From contig CM061920.1 of NCBI GenBank assembly GCA_031002005.1, forward strand, positions 47,594,610-47,658,609: DNA of 64,000 nucleotides. The letters run 5' to 3'. Below the pieces are notes generated by a model, which was given only the letters and a program-made list of their open reading frames with translations, did no database searches and was not told the DNA's origin. Below, piece after piece: positions 1-10,599 of the stretch. The stretch's first letter is position 1; the number at the start of each line of letters is the position of its first letter. Both the position numbers and the translations under genes were made by a program. Origin of the DNA: Vandiemenella viatica (taxonomy: Eukaryota > Arthropoda > Insecta > Orthoptera > Morabidae).

Positions 1-1055
1 GGAAGTCGCGTTAGCAGTTCCGTGAGGAGCTGGATGAGAGGCTGCAGTCTGTCCTCCTGGTGCTCGGTGTCTTGGCGAGCGCAGGTGTGATGACAGCAAG
101 CCTCTCTTCCGTGGCGTGTTGTCTTTGCGGTCTGGCGTGACTGCTTGTCAGCAGCCGTCGGAGTACCGCTGGTGTGACTGCCCGCAGCGGCCCGCTTATG
201 GAGCCCTTGGCGCTGGCGTGGTGCGTTCTTCTTCTTTCTTCTCAGCGCGGCTGTCTGCTGCGGGATGGCCTCCGCAGCAGGAGCGCTGGTCTGCTGCCGG
301 CTCTTGGCGGGCTGCGAGTGCGGCACTTGGCGCCGCTGGGGGAGCTTCTTGGTTTGCTCCTTCCACGCTCTGCAGCCACGGTAGGACGCGGCATGCTTGG
401 AGCCGCAATTGCAGCAGACTGGTTCATTGCAGTCTTGTTGACAGTCCGCCAATCGATGGTCGCCCCCGCAACGAACACACCTAGCTTGGTTGGTGCATTC
501 GCTGGCACAGTGCCAGAAGTTTTGACACTTGAAGCACTGGGCCAGTTTGCGGGAGGGCGACTTGGTTTTGGACTTCCGCACCGTCTGCACAGAGGCATCA
601 AGCACTGTCCGCTCAGAGGCATCCAGCTCCATCTGCACTGGGGCATCCCGCTCTGTCTGCACAGAGGCATCCAGCACTGTCCGCACAGTGGCATTCGGTA
701 CGGTCGTCCCCCAATCTGGGATGTAGCTTTTACAGGTGGCGGTCCGTTCCTTGAGGGCCATCACCACCACGCAAAAGTCCCGTTTGTTGGAAAGGTGGAT
801 CATCACACCTTCATCCAAAGGCCAACAGAAGATAGGCAGCTCCACGACCTTTTGCAGCTGGATTAGCAGACTGCAATAGTTGCCGCCGTAGCTGATCAGG
901 ATTGGGCATGTAGGCCCCTCAAATATGACAGCGTCGACTGGTCGTGGCGTCGGCGGTTTCTGCTTAGCTTCCTCCATCGGCTCGTTGAGAGTTCCTTGAG
1001 ACAGGGTCTCTGGCGGCGGCTTCCCACCTACTCTCCTCTTCTTGGCAGCCGCAGT
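1..1055 (-). CDS. LINE ORF1 (Gag-like, zinc-knuckle), Jockey/R1-type, partial at window edge
   Basis: A minus-strand frame stays open from 1055 to the left edge. It encodes the RNA-binding ORF1 protein of a Jockey/R1-like non-LTR retrotransposon. Three consecutive zinc knuckles lie around 400-530: C-x2-C-x4-H-x4-C (starting CFKC), C-x2-C-x3-H-x4-C (CVRC) and C-x2-C-x3-H-x6-C (CCNC ending RGC). This triple arrangement is established for ORF1 of Jockey-type LINEs. Upstream there are imperfect 12-residue repeats containing DASVQT and DASERT. Downstream is a basic, Gln/Arg/Lys-rich tail. The first in-frame Met is at 977. An ATG at 1082 is followed after eight codons by TAG (1056-1058), so the original start may have been lost by a nonsense change. 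ORF2 would lie outside the window. The much higher GC content than the flank marks it as an insertion. Confidence 0.8.
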
Positions 1056-1205
1056 CTACTTGTTGGCTGCGTCCGACGACATGCTTGGAGTGCCTGAACT
1101 TGAGCAGGTCTCCCGTGTCGGGCATTCACTGACGGCTCAATATGATGTCCGCAGCAGGTCGATGTTACTCGGCCTGCGTCTCGGCAGTGAATGGGATTAG
1201 CATGA
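1056..1205 (-). mobile_element. 5' leader of the Jockey/R1-type LINE
   Basis: GC-rich sequence immediately upstream of ORF1 on the minus strand. Composition drops sharply to AT-rich flank near 1205, which I take as the 5' end of the element. No target-site duplication can be tested because the 3' end is outside the window. The 1206-1589 stretch beyond holds no recognisable feature. Confidence 0.5.
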
Positions 1206-2545
1206 GATAGCATCTAATACCATGAGTGTAATGACATGACAAATTCTGAGCTGAGCATTTCAATAGAAATTGAATCACAATCACTAAGGGAGACTGAGTA
1301 GTCAGTGAGATTTTTTAAGCATTCAGTCCATTCAACAACTACTGCCTCAAATTTGAAAGAGACAAATTGAATTGGAAGAAAAAACAGTGGTTGGTGACTC
1401 CCCATGAAAGTCACTCTGATGCCAGCAAAAGTTGCTAGACTATCAATATTGCCAGATGCTTGTTTGCTGGTGGGATTTATCGTTTAGTGATAAGTAAAAT
1501 ATTTAGTCATGGTCACATATTTTGATGGTTGTAATATATCATATGAGTTAAATAGATCTGTTCAAACCTCCAAGACACAAGGACCCTTGGACTGCGAGGC
1601 CATAGGTGGTCACCCACACCTTAAGCCGCTTCTGCTTCTGTATATTAACCTGATCAGCAATTTTGACAAGTGTGGTGTTAGATTTAGGGTGAGACAATTC
1701 TCACATTTGTTGGCTTGTGCTTCCTTCAGAAGTGTGAAGGTGATAATTTCATTAAAATCAGTTGGAATCTCTCATGTTTTGTAACTGTTTGATATCAGTT
1801 TGAATAATCTTTGGATTCATTCTTCTCCCAGGGATTTCTGTAGTTCTGCTAGAATCTCATCGATTCCAACTGCCTTATTTGATTTCAGATCTTTAAAGGC
1901 TCTGTCAAATTCTGTTCTTAGAACAGTACACCATTGTTTAAATCATCCCCATCATACAGTTTCTCTATGTATTCCTTCCATCGGTTTTCTTTGTCTTCTG
2001 AGTTTAAAAGAAGTTTCTCATTAGCAGATTTAATATTTATAAATCTTTTATTTATTTCTCCAAAGTTTTGTTTGATCTTCCTGTAGGCGACATATACTTT
2101 ACCTATGACAATTTCTTTACTTGTTTGCAATTTTCTATTGCTTTCACTTTTTTGCATTTCCTGTTTATTTGATTTCTAAAATCTCTGCACTGCTCTCTTC
2201 CTGCTTCAGCCTGAGCATTATTGTGCGTTCTCCTCTGATCCATCAACTCCAAAATTTCTTCTGTGATCCAAGGTTTACAGTCAGCTTGTTTTCTAAAGCC
2301 CCGTGTTTCTTTACCAGCTTTAATTATTCTTTCTTCAGTGTATTCCATTTGTCCTAATTTAAACTCCTTTCAGAGTTGTTTCTTAGACTCATGTCTGCTA
2401 TCTCTGCAAATGTTAGATTGTTTCAATTTATTCACTTCCAGCCTGTTCTGCTTGTATTCCTCCTTTATGCTCTTGAATTTCAGCTTGCACTTTATTATTA
2501 TCAGATTGTGATAAGTCTATGTCAGCTTCTGGGTATACTTTACAA

Positions 2546-2799
2546 CAGGGCTTCTCAAACTTATGGCTCCATGTATTCCTATAAAATTTCCCAGACAGTG
2601 GTAAAACCCCTTAAAAAAAGTGCAACCTTTTTTTTTTTTTTTTTTTAGCTCTACTACAGGTGACTTGAGTGATTTGACTATTGATGCATGTTATATGCTT
2701 GAGATAACCAGTCTTCCAGAACATAATTCTTCTTGCTAACTCCTTACATTAGACTGGTGAACCCCTTGGAGTTCCTGTACCATACTTCGAGAAACCCTG
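2546..2799. mobile_element. 254-bp hAT-type MITE
   Basis: Non-autonomous DNA transposon inserted in the RTE-like LINE. The left end reads CAGGGCTTCTCAAACT and the right end is the inverted partner ending GAGAAACCCTG. It is flanked by 8-bp direct repeats CTTTACAA (2538-2545) and CTTTACAG (2800-2807), which match at 7 of 8 positions. CAGGG ends with 8-bp duplications are characteristic of hAT elements. The LINE sequence is continuous across the insertion when compared with the copy near 53780. The interior has a T-run (2629-2646) and no coding potential. Confidence 0.85.
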
Positions 2800-3126
2800 C
2801 TTTACAGTATAGCATTTGATTCAGGAATCTTTGTTTGACCATGATATAATGTAGCTGATGCCTACCTGCTTTCCCTGGACATTTCCAGATGTATATCCTT
2901 CATATATGGTTCTTAAATAGTGTGTTCACCATGACTAGTTTATATTTTTCACAAAATTGTAACAACCTACTTCCTCGGTCATGACTTTATTGTAGACCAA
3001 ATCTTTCTACATGATTCCTCTCTTTTCCTTCTCACACTACCACATTTCAATCATCCACGATTATTAGATTTATATTCCCCTTCACATATTGGATTAATTC
3101 TTCAATTCCATCATTTATATTCTCAA

Positions 3127-3548
3127 TTGTTTCATTCTCATCGAATTAATCCTGTCATGAAACTCACCCATTTTCCTACTCTCTTGTTTATAATAAATCG
3201 TATGCTAGTATCACCACAGACAACTTTCATGCTAATTATCCTGTGTTTCCCAGTCCAAAAATCTTGTGTTTCCTTTCACTTAATGCTTCTAATTCCAATT
3301 ACATCTAACTTAAGTCATTCTGTCTCCCTTTTTAAGCTTGTTTCATTCTCATCGATTTAATCCTGTCACGAAACTCACCCATTTTCCTACTCTCTTGTTT
3401 ATAATAAATCCTATGCTAGTATCACCACAGACAACTTTCATGCTAATTATCCTGTGTTTCCCAGTCCAAAAATCTTGTGTTTCCTTTCACTTAATGCTTC
3501 TAATTCCAATTACATCTAACTTAAGTCATTCTGTCTCCCTTTTTAAGC
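3127..3548. repeat. 211-bp tandem duplication within LINE endonuclease region
   Basis: Two head-to-tail units, 3127-3337 and 3338-3548, differ at only a handful of positions. They cover antisense LINE endonuclease sequence, so the duplication repeats about 70 codons of the LINE. The near identity of the units contrasts with the decay of the LINE itself and suggests the duplication is much younger than the insertion. Confidence 0.9.
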
Positions 3549-4189
3549 TTTCTAATCAATCTGCCCTATTCAGAGTTCTAATATTCTATGCATAAACTCG
3601 TAGAATGTTTCAATCCATTCAGATGACTCCTCCCTGAGCAGTCACCTCCCAGAGATCCGATTGGGGGACTATTTTACCTTTGGAGTATTTTACCGAGCAA
3701 GAATCCATTATTCTGAATTAAATTTGAGAGGATTACATGTCCTCAGGATACACTTAGGATGCAGTGGCTTCCCTTTGCCTTTTGCATATGCATGTTATTG
3801 ATTATTTTTGATTCATCTGCTTTTAGGGGCCATTTCCAACATCAAGGACAAGAGGGTGCCCTGGATTGCTCCTCGCCCTTCCGTTCGTAAGCAGTGAATG
3901 ACTGCTTATACCAGGAGTAATTTAGCCGCCAGAGTCTCATATGTTCAAATAGGGTGCACCATGTGAAGGATAACTTGACATTTGGTTTAAAGAGGCTAAT
4001 ATAGGCTTTCCCAAACCCTTACTCCTTATGCCAGGTGATATTTGGTCTCTGTGATTGATAGGCATTTAACCTTCCTCTACGACAAGAAGGTAATCCTAAG
4101 GGTTTTCTCTCCAAAATTCTAAGCTCATGACAGTATACCTCAGGGTTCTACAGTATTTCTGAATAAGAAGAGAGGTTAGCAATGGAAAA

Positions 4190-4743
4190 CTACGGAAGGG
4201 AATTTATTACTACTGAATGTGGCTGGAATTGATCCTCAATAGCTCTTAAATTATTCTCAAGTTTTGAAAAGACCTCCTTAGAATTGTTTTTATCAAAAAC
4301 CTTGATGTCACTTATAAAGAGAAGGCAATACAAACTGGTTTCACCAACATTACCATTTGTAGTAATGTAAAAAAAATCAATGGACTGTGACATTGCATCT
4401 ACCATTTTCTTATACAGCTGTTTATATTTAAATTGATAACTTTCCATATTCCACAGAGTCAGTTCTTTATATTGGGATACATGGAAAGTGAATGAATTGT
4501 ATTGTTGAGTTTCTGGAGTTTTTGTATTCTTGCTAAACTGGTGGTATCTGTTGGCAACACCCAACAACAATGAATAGCCCATTGTGTGATATGGAAGTGC
4601 CTCCTATACTGACAAATGTGACCTTTATAAATATGACTGTTGGTATCATGTGTGTCTTGAATGTCTACATTGTAAAATAACTCCTTTTCTCCCCCAAAGA
4701 AATTGGTCACCAACTCAGAATGATATTTAATGTGCTTATTCAC
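4190..4743 (-). pseudogene. Unrecognised coding-like remnant, two overlapping minus frames
   Basis: Two minus-strand open frames (4459-4743 and 4190-4582) overlap and could be one reading frame broken by a frameshift near 4580. Together they would give about 180 residues, rich in Tyr, Asn and Lys, with no signal peptide, membrane segment or motif I recognise. Its AT-rich codons resemble the surrounding DNA, so chance is a real possibility. I assign no function. The neighbours are the RTE-like LINE on one side and the Penelope fragment on the other, so a transposon origin is more likely than a host gene. Confidence 0.25.
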
Positions 4744-5439
4744 TATGAATAAAAGTTGATATATTATAACAATAAATTATTAAAAATCAAAAGATGTTTT
4801 AATTTATTTCAATTTCTCAAAACAGTTGTTCACATTATCTCTGACACTAACTTTATTTTTCCGTGCACCATAAACTTACATCCTTTATGAAATTGCAGGT
4901 TACTCAGGAGGAACAACAAAGAGGTGAGAAACTTTCAAATAAATTTTTAACTTCTCTCTGAATCCAATATTAACATCATCACTTCTTCATCTCAAAAGTG
5001 TATTCCCTCCAAAACTAGTAGGAAATTATCCATCATGTCTCTATTTTCAAAGTTTGGAACCACAACAATACCGACATGGCTGCTATGTGATAATTTTAGG
5101 CTTCCATGCGTGAAGTCAGTTCTCTCTTGACTGTCTGGGCAATGATGGATCTGCTAATTTTCTGAGCCAGGTCAGATTACTGCCTCCATCAAACAAATTT
5201 GCCACCCCATCAAACATGATTTTGTTGCCACCATGGTTGCCGCCCTGGCCAGTAGAGAGCTAAAAAAAAAGTCTCCACTTGATTTTGCCGCCTCATGCAA
5301 GTACCCAAGATTGTCCCCCTCTAGATCCAAAACTGTGTCCAGGTAACACCACATCATGGTGTATAAAGCCAACATTGTGACCATCATGCTGTTGGACAGA
5401 GCTGCATTATCTACTCATGTTATGTGCTGTTACATACCC

Positions 5440-6000
5440 GGTCCACATGGCCAACCAGAATGCTTGCTGCATCACGTATTTCGTTGCCCAGGTGGCTCGC
5501 AGCATGTGAGATAATCTGTCTGCACCAGAGATAGTCATGCATCCTGAAGCTTAAGAATGTTACCATCATTTAGATTATCTGGGCTATTACTGATCTCTTC
5601 TGCCTCCTTGCCCCTTCTATGACACCACTGATCCTCTCACCACATCAGTCTAGTGTTTTCGAAATTAATGGCATGACCAGATGCAGCTGCATGCTGACTT
5701 GTTACTTGATTTATAATTCTGAATATACCATCACACTGTCCACCACAGAGTATCCTCTCTCTACTACATAGATTCAGACAGAGGTGAATGGAATTTCATG
5801 GACCTCAGTAAACTATAGTGGGGAACCTTTGTTGTTAACCTTGACTAGTGAGTTTCTGATCTTTGTGTGTGCTTTGTAAACTGATTTTATGTCGATTTTT
5901 CTCAATAGCTAGCCAGTTCTGTCAGTAATACCTTTTATGTAAGGTACAACTGCTACTTTGCATTTCTGAGTTGTGGACTGTTTGGATGCTGAGTTGTTGG
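5440..6000 (-). pseudogene. Penelope-like retroelement fragment (end of RT to GIY-YIG-type tail)
   Basis: Minus-strand translation shows VPYIKGITDRTG, followed by KSVYKAHTKIRN, an EIPF block, and further down SQHAAASGHAINFENTRL at about 5650-5720. This order is that of Penelope-like elements, where the end of the reverse transcriptase leads into a GIY-YIG-type endonuclease region with a conserved H...GH...F motif. Several stops and frame changes interrupt it, so it is a dead, truncated copy. The adjacent 5060-5440 has moderate GC and may be its tail, but I cannot support that. Assignment rests on remembered family motifs, not on a search. Confidence 0.6.
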
Positions 6001-6179
6001 CAGTGATGGTGGCTCTCCATGCTGTGGGCCTTTTAATAAAATGAGTGTGGTAACCATTAGATCTAAAGATAGGTTACAGTGCCTCCAAATCCATAGGCAA
6101 AATTTTAGTATCACACGCTTCTGTTCATTTGGTGCACATGTTCGTGAGGATACCATTCTTTGTTGGTGGAGGGTGGTGT

Positions 6180-7285
6180 GAACAGGCCTGTTGTCAGGTA
6201 ATCTAAAATTTTGTTACTTCATAATAAAATTTGTTAATAGAGCAGCGAGTTCATTTAAATAACATTGCACATCACATTTAAAGTCCTTTCCCTAGATAAT
6301 TCAAGTCATATATCAGAGTAAACAGGTATATAAAGTCGTAAAATAGTATTAAAATATCTAGTATATTGGATTCAGATTATTTTAGAGAAGAAAATGTTAC
6401 CTTTATTTTCAGAGCTATTTAAAACTATAAAGAGCGAAATGAGATTACTAACTTCACAGCTAGAAAATTTTATGACACAATAAACACATTTAAAATTTTG
6501 ATGATAGGGAGACAGTTTATGGCTTAAAAGAAGCATGATTTTTATCACATATCATATTAAATTTTGAGAGAGGTAGCTAAAAGTTAAGGATTGTTTCTCG
6601 GAGGTTCTACAGAAAAATGATAGTCCACATCAGGGAGGTTAGTTAAATTTAGAAGGGAAATAAGTTTAATGGAGGCACTAGGTTTAAATTAAAAAGGAAT
6701 TTTTTCTAGGCATGAAAACGCAATTGATTTTTGAATTGATGCAATGGTTAGGCAGATCTCTGGGAAAAAAATATAATCATAATTTATACCATGATGGCAA
6801 TTGATGCCAGAAACTTTAAAAGAATTCTAAATATCGAATGGAAAGAATGGAATTATAAAAAGATGAAAAAAAGCTATTTAAGAACTGTTGTTACTATTAG
6901 AGAGTGAAAAATGGGAGGTTAATTATTCAAAGCAAGTTTCAGAGCTGGAAGTTAAATATTTAAAAAGATATTAATTTTCGAAATTAAAAGTCACCCTGTT
7001 AGAAAATAGTAAAGAAGTGGATCTTGGTACCAGATAAAAGAGTAGAAAATTGAAGCAAGTTAAAACTCATCTCAGCTTCATAGCTTTAAAGCTTTGAGAG
7101 TTATGGACATTTTTAGAAATTTTTGAAAATAATTTTTTACGGCTAAAGTATGGAAGCTATGAAAATTTTCATTAAAATCAAATTTAACGTTTTCAAGTCT
7201 GGCTATCTACTGTAAAAATTTCAGACTGATGGGAATTTATTTAGTGACTGAAGATTTTGGATGTTGCAATATAAACGCAGGTTAC
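6180..7285. other. AT-rich non-coding stretch
   Basis: Strongly AT-rich, no open frame with recognisable motifs, no inverted termini seen. Consistent with intronic or intergenic sequence. Confidence 0.6.
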
Positions 7286-7421
7286 ATTTTTCCATACTCC
7301 GGGAGCCACATTGAATGAGAATGCAGAAGAATACATTTTCCCATCGGTTGCTAATTTATAGGAGGGCCTGGGACTAACTCTGGGCAGTTGTTCATAACCA
7401 TACATCTCTGCTTTTATGAAC
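7286..7421 (-). CDS. Candidate internal host exon, product not recognised
   Basis: A 136-nt island of higher GC in AT-rich DNA. On the minus strand it is preceded by a pyrimidine-leaning acceptor ending TTTGCAG and followed by a GTAAC donor. Reading after one split base, it is open for 45 codons, contains SYKLATDGKMYSSAF and ends NVAPGVWKN. The content looks like a secreted or extracellular protein segment, but I do not recognise the family. A longer frame without splicing would place a hydrophobic leader before it, so a first-exon reading is a weaker alternative. No neighbouring exon of the same gene was found. Confidence 0.45.
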
Positions 7422-8873
7422 CTGCAAACCATTAATGTAAATAGTAAGTTGTAAATAATCAGAAAACGTTTCAATTTAGAATTAGGTTAAACATCATAGA
7501 ATAAGTTTGTAATACGCAATGTAAATTTTTAAAATAGATTCGCCACTGATGATGCTTTGATGAGAGGTGAAACGCATAAGGCATTAAGGCTACAAAAACA
7601 GTTGCATTGGTGTTATTTTATCATCTAATTTTTTTAAAAAAAATAAAGTGTTCTGTTGGGAAGTTAAAACTACAGGACTCAGTGTTAGCTCATTCATATT
7701 TCAACTATCAGCAATAAGTAACTACAGCATATATTATTTCTACATTATGGACATAAATTAGCACTACCTTTTAGTCATAAGGGTGGGGGCTATTTTATTT
7801 TGTGGGTAAGGGATACAGGTAATGATATAAGTTATCAAGAGACATTTAGAACAACAATCCTGAAACAGCGAAACAATTTACAATAAAGGCGCACATAATA
7901 CATAAATGATTGGTCTGGTATATCTGTGATTAATGCACTTGTTTTCAAAATGTTGCAGTCTGGTGTATTGCATAAAAATTAAGTATTATCTCATTGACTG
8001 TTTATATTAGGTGCCATTTGTAAAATTATGCTAGTTAAATCTTGTAACCTCCCGAGCTTATTTCTTCTTTTGTTGATCTTTAAGTTGTCTCCCACTTAAT
8101 AAAAACAAGAGATTACAAACAAGATTCACACTAACTTTATTTCCAAAGCATATATATAAACATTTATTTTGCATTAGAGTAAAAGTCCGCCAACTATTTT
8201 AAAATACAGCCAGAACCAACAGAATAATTGAACTCTCTTCTTAACTTACAAAAACAGTCTTATATTCAAACATTAGAGATAATGATATATACACCATTGG
8301 TAACCTCTGTGGCATAAGCCCTGGTCAGAAACTACCAATATCTATATAATATATATAAATTTTTATATGCTTCACATTACTTGGTGTCATAGGTCTCAGG
8401 GTAAAATCTCATTGGGACCAGGAATTTTTAAATGTTGTGGTTGGTTAAATGGGATATGCTAGGATGTTTTGTGGTTTGGATTCCATGTGAAATTGTAGAT
8501 CCCAGAGGAAAGGAACTGGCTGTCATACTTCTGATACAATGTAATAGTATGCCTCCATTGGAAGGCTCCAACCCTCCTTCAGGTTGTGCACAACGTTAGT
8601 TAATACGTACATAATTGTGAAGGAATTTCATCACTAAGGCGTGTGCTCCATTCTGATTAACAGCAACACTAATAAAATCCCTATTATCATTGAAGAATTT
8701 CTAGACCTGTTAATAGTCATTTATGTTACTTCTAATTAATAACAACTCCTATAAAGCATAACTATTCCTCAGCAGCTCATATTTGATGACATTCATAACA
8801 AAGTTCACAGAATATTATGTTATATGAGAATATATATAGACATTACAAAACCATTCTATTGGTGTGTTTTCAG
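7422..8873. other. AT-rich non-coding stretch
   Basis: Intron-like AT-rich DNA with short low-complexity runs. A slightly more GC-rich part near 8380-8610 has no open frame or inverted ends that I can support. Confidence 0.5.
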
Positions 8874-9024
8874 GTTATTGTTCACACTCACGTTCAACAG
8901 AGTATTTTGCAGAATCTTTGACAACAACCACCGGTTTCATTGGATTTCAATGTGATGACTGGGATAGCTATGATACCTGCTATGGACGTCCCTGGGCTTT
9001 CATGGGGGCTTTTATCAATGTCAG
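8874..9024 (+). CDS. Internal exon of a pancreatic-lipase-family gene
   Basis: A 151-nt exon with acceptor TTTTCAG before 8874 and donor GTAGCC after 9024. It has two leading and two trailing split-codon bases, with 49 codons between. The translation begins YCSHSRSTEYFAESL and continues through QCDDWDSYDTCYG to MGAF. The CSH-R-x-x-x-YFAESL block, followed by a Cys-x-x-W segment and an MG-x pair, matches the part of the pancreatic/lipoprotein-lipase family that follows the catalytic His. These enzymes are usually secreted lipid hydrolases. Catalytic Ser and Asp exons are not in view, so the gene must continue in other exons across long introns or outside the window. A single conserved exon could also belong to a pseudogene. 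Confidence 0.7.
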
Positions 9025-9573
9025 GTAGCCATTCCTTGTCACTATATATGTATAATTTACTCTAATACTAATTTTTATTTTAAAAAAGATATGTAGCATA
9101 AAGTAAAGGTACCGTCCATTGTGTCTAATTAAAATTTTTGAATTTTCAGCTAAATTTTCATGCATAAATTTTCAGGGCTTCAAATTTTCAGCTACATCAT
9201 CTAGGATCTTTTTTTTATTCTTTTTTTACCAGTTTAGTATGCAGAGATTAACATAAAATTTTTTTTCAAAAATTGTCTTTTTTATAAAACGAGGCCTCTT
9301 GTAAGATGAAAGCTTGCTGTGGGGTTCTGCATAAAGCTTTTGTCTTAGCTTTGACTGTGCATAGCCTTGGATGTTGCAGTTCTGACTTTATAATAATAAA
9401 CAGGCCACCACTTAGCTTATTTAAACCAAAAGCTTAGGAAAGGTGAAAGTTAAATGATGTTCACGAGTTAATTGCCATTAAAATCACTCTATTCCTCAAA
9501 TCTTACAAAGTCAAAACTGCACAGGCGATCAGACAAGTTTACAGAAGAAAAGTTTGCAGATTGTGCAGTTGCA
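9025..9573. other. AT-rich non-coding stretch after lipase exon
   Basis: Presumed intron of the lipase gene. It has T-runs near 9210-9260 and no other exon recognised. Confidence 0.4.
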
Positions 9574-9623
9574 GAGTGTGGTCTGGCTCAAATGGTTAAT
9601 ACCATTTGAGCCAGACCACACTC
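9574..9623. repeat. Perfect 23-bp inverted repeat with 4-nt loop
   Basis: The left arm 9574-9596 begins GAGTGTGGTCTGGCTC and the right arm 9601-9623 is its exact reverse complement, with TAAT between. There are no mismatches over 23 bp. Such a compact palindrome could be the inverted core of a foldback element, a hairpin-RNA source or a palindromic junction. No flanking duplication was seen. Confidence 0.9.
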
Positions 9624-10599
9624 CATAGTTCAAAGTTCAATTGTAAGTAAATAAAAGTTCGTCACACCCTTCCATTTTTACACTTCATTTGAAACTGACT
9701 GATACTTATGATATCCCGAGGCCCCATTAGGAGTAATGCTATTTGAAAACTGCATTGTAGTGAAACTTAAATTTACAAACCTACAATATGCAAAAATAAA
9801 ACTTTTGCACCATAGTGCTTAATATGAAACTTACAAGCCGAGTAAGCTACATGTTTTTGCGCACACGGTTCCTGTACGACTGAGAGCGACTAACTGAATA
9901 CACGAGTCTATATCACATCACGCTCCCTGCTTCTCGAAGATTCCTGGCAAATCTGCTCTTCACGAACCATTGGAAAGGATTCTTTTCCTCATTCACATGT
10001 GTAGTTTCTGGCAGACTGATCAGATATTAAAACGCATGTCAGAAAGATTTCGTCATACAAGTTTTGGCCTTGAAGACAAAAATTATTCAATCACTCTGAA
10101 ATTTTACAAATCACTATATCTCATAGCAAACATCAACTTTAGTTATTATGAAAAATTTCGTAGCTTTAATATTTTGGCTGAAAATAAATAATTTAGATAT
10201 GAGCTTTCACAATCCTATTCCAGGCGAATGCTGAAGACTGATGCACGATAAAATATTATTTTGAAAACTATAAAAACCTGCTTTCTAGTGCAAATAAACA
10301 TAGAAACTGATTTTAGAAATGAAATATAATACTAGTATTCAATCTAACTCGTGGTTCTGGAAATAAAATTCTATCATGCAGTTACAAAATTACACTCTCT
10401 TACCTACATGTTCCATTTATCATTTTGCTATCACACTCATCAGAGTGGCATTCTGACCTGGCAAGGAAATGTAGTTTACTTTCATTGTGATGAAACATAT
10501 AGCCTGTAGACAATTTCCCTACTGGCTCACTTTCCCATTTCATGCTTTTCTTACTTTTTATATTCTTAAATTTTTTTATTACAATCTTACCATCCACGT
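9624..10599. other. AT-rich non-coding stretch
   Basis: No supported feature. The open frame at 9970-10191 is AT-rich and motif-free. Confidence 0.5.

Larger units (their letters stand above)
1590..3920 (-). mobile_element. RTE-like LINE remnant with nested insertion and duplication
   Basis: A decayed minus-strand non-LTR retrotransposon. From right to left it holds a 5' region (about 3920-3600), the apurinic-type endonuclease start (motif DVIGI then DFWTGKHRIIS, duplicated), the endonuclease end matching the plus-strand copy at 53680-53800, a linker with KPWITEEILELMDQRR, and the start of the reverse transcriptase down to about 1590. It is collinear with the copy at 53590-55260. The resemblance to the RTE clade (BovB-like linker and an SHAS-type motif in the sister copy) is inferred from remembered family features. 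Frameshifts, stops, a hAT MITE (2546-2799) and a 211-bp tandem duplication (3127-3548) make it a pseudogene. Confidence 0.75.

Noticed and set aside
242..694. 150-codon minus frame with repeated MPLC units
   Set aside because: Different frame from the zinc-knuckle ORF; the repeats are the DNA repeats of ORF1 read out of frame.
116..866. Plus-strand frames of 122 and 230 codons in GC-rich DNA
   Set aside because: They are antisense to the zinc-knuckle ORF1, which has clear motifs; high GC produces long antisense frames.
3127..3548. CRISPR-like repeat
   Set aside because: Only two long adjoining units without spacers; this is a tandem duplication in a eukaryotic genome.
3127..3595. Two near-identical plus-strand proteins of 77 and 85 residues
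   Set aside because: They are the antisense reading of the duplicated LINE endonuclease; the minus strand carries the meaningful motifs.
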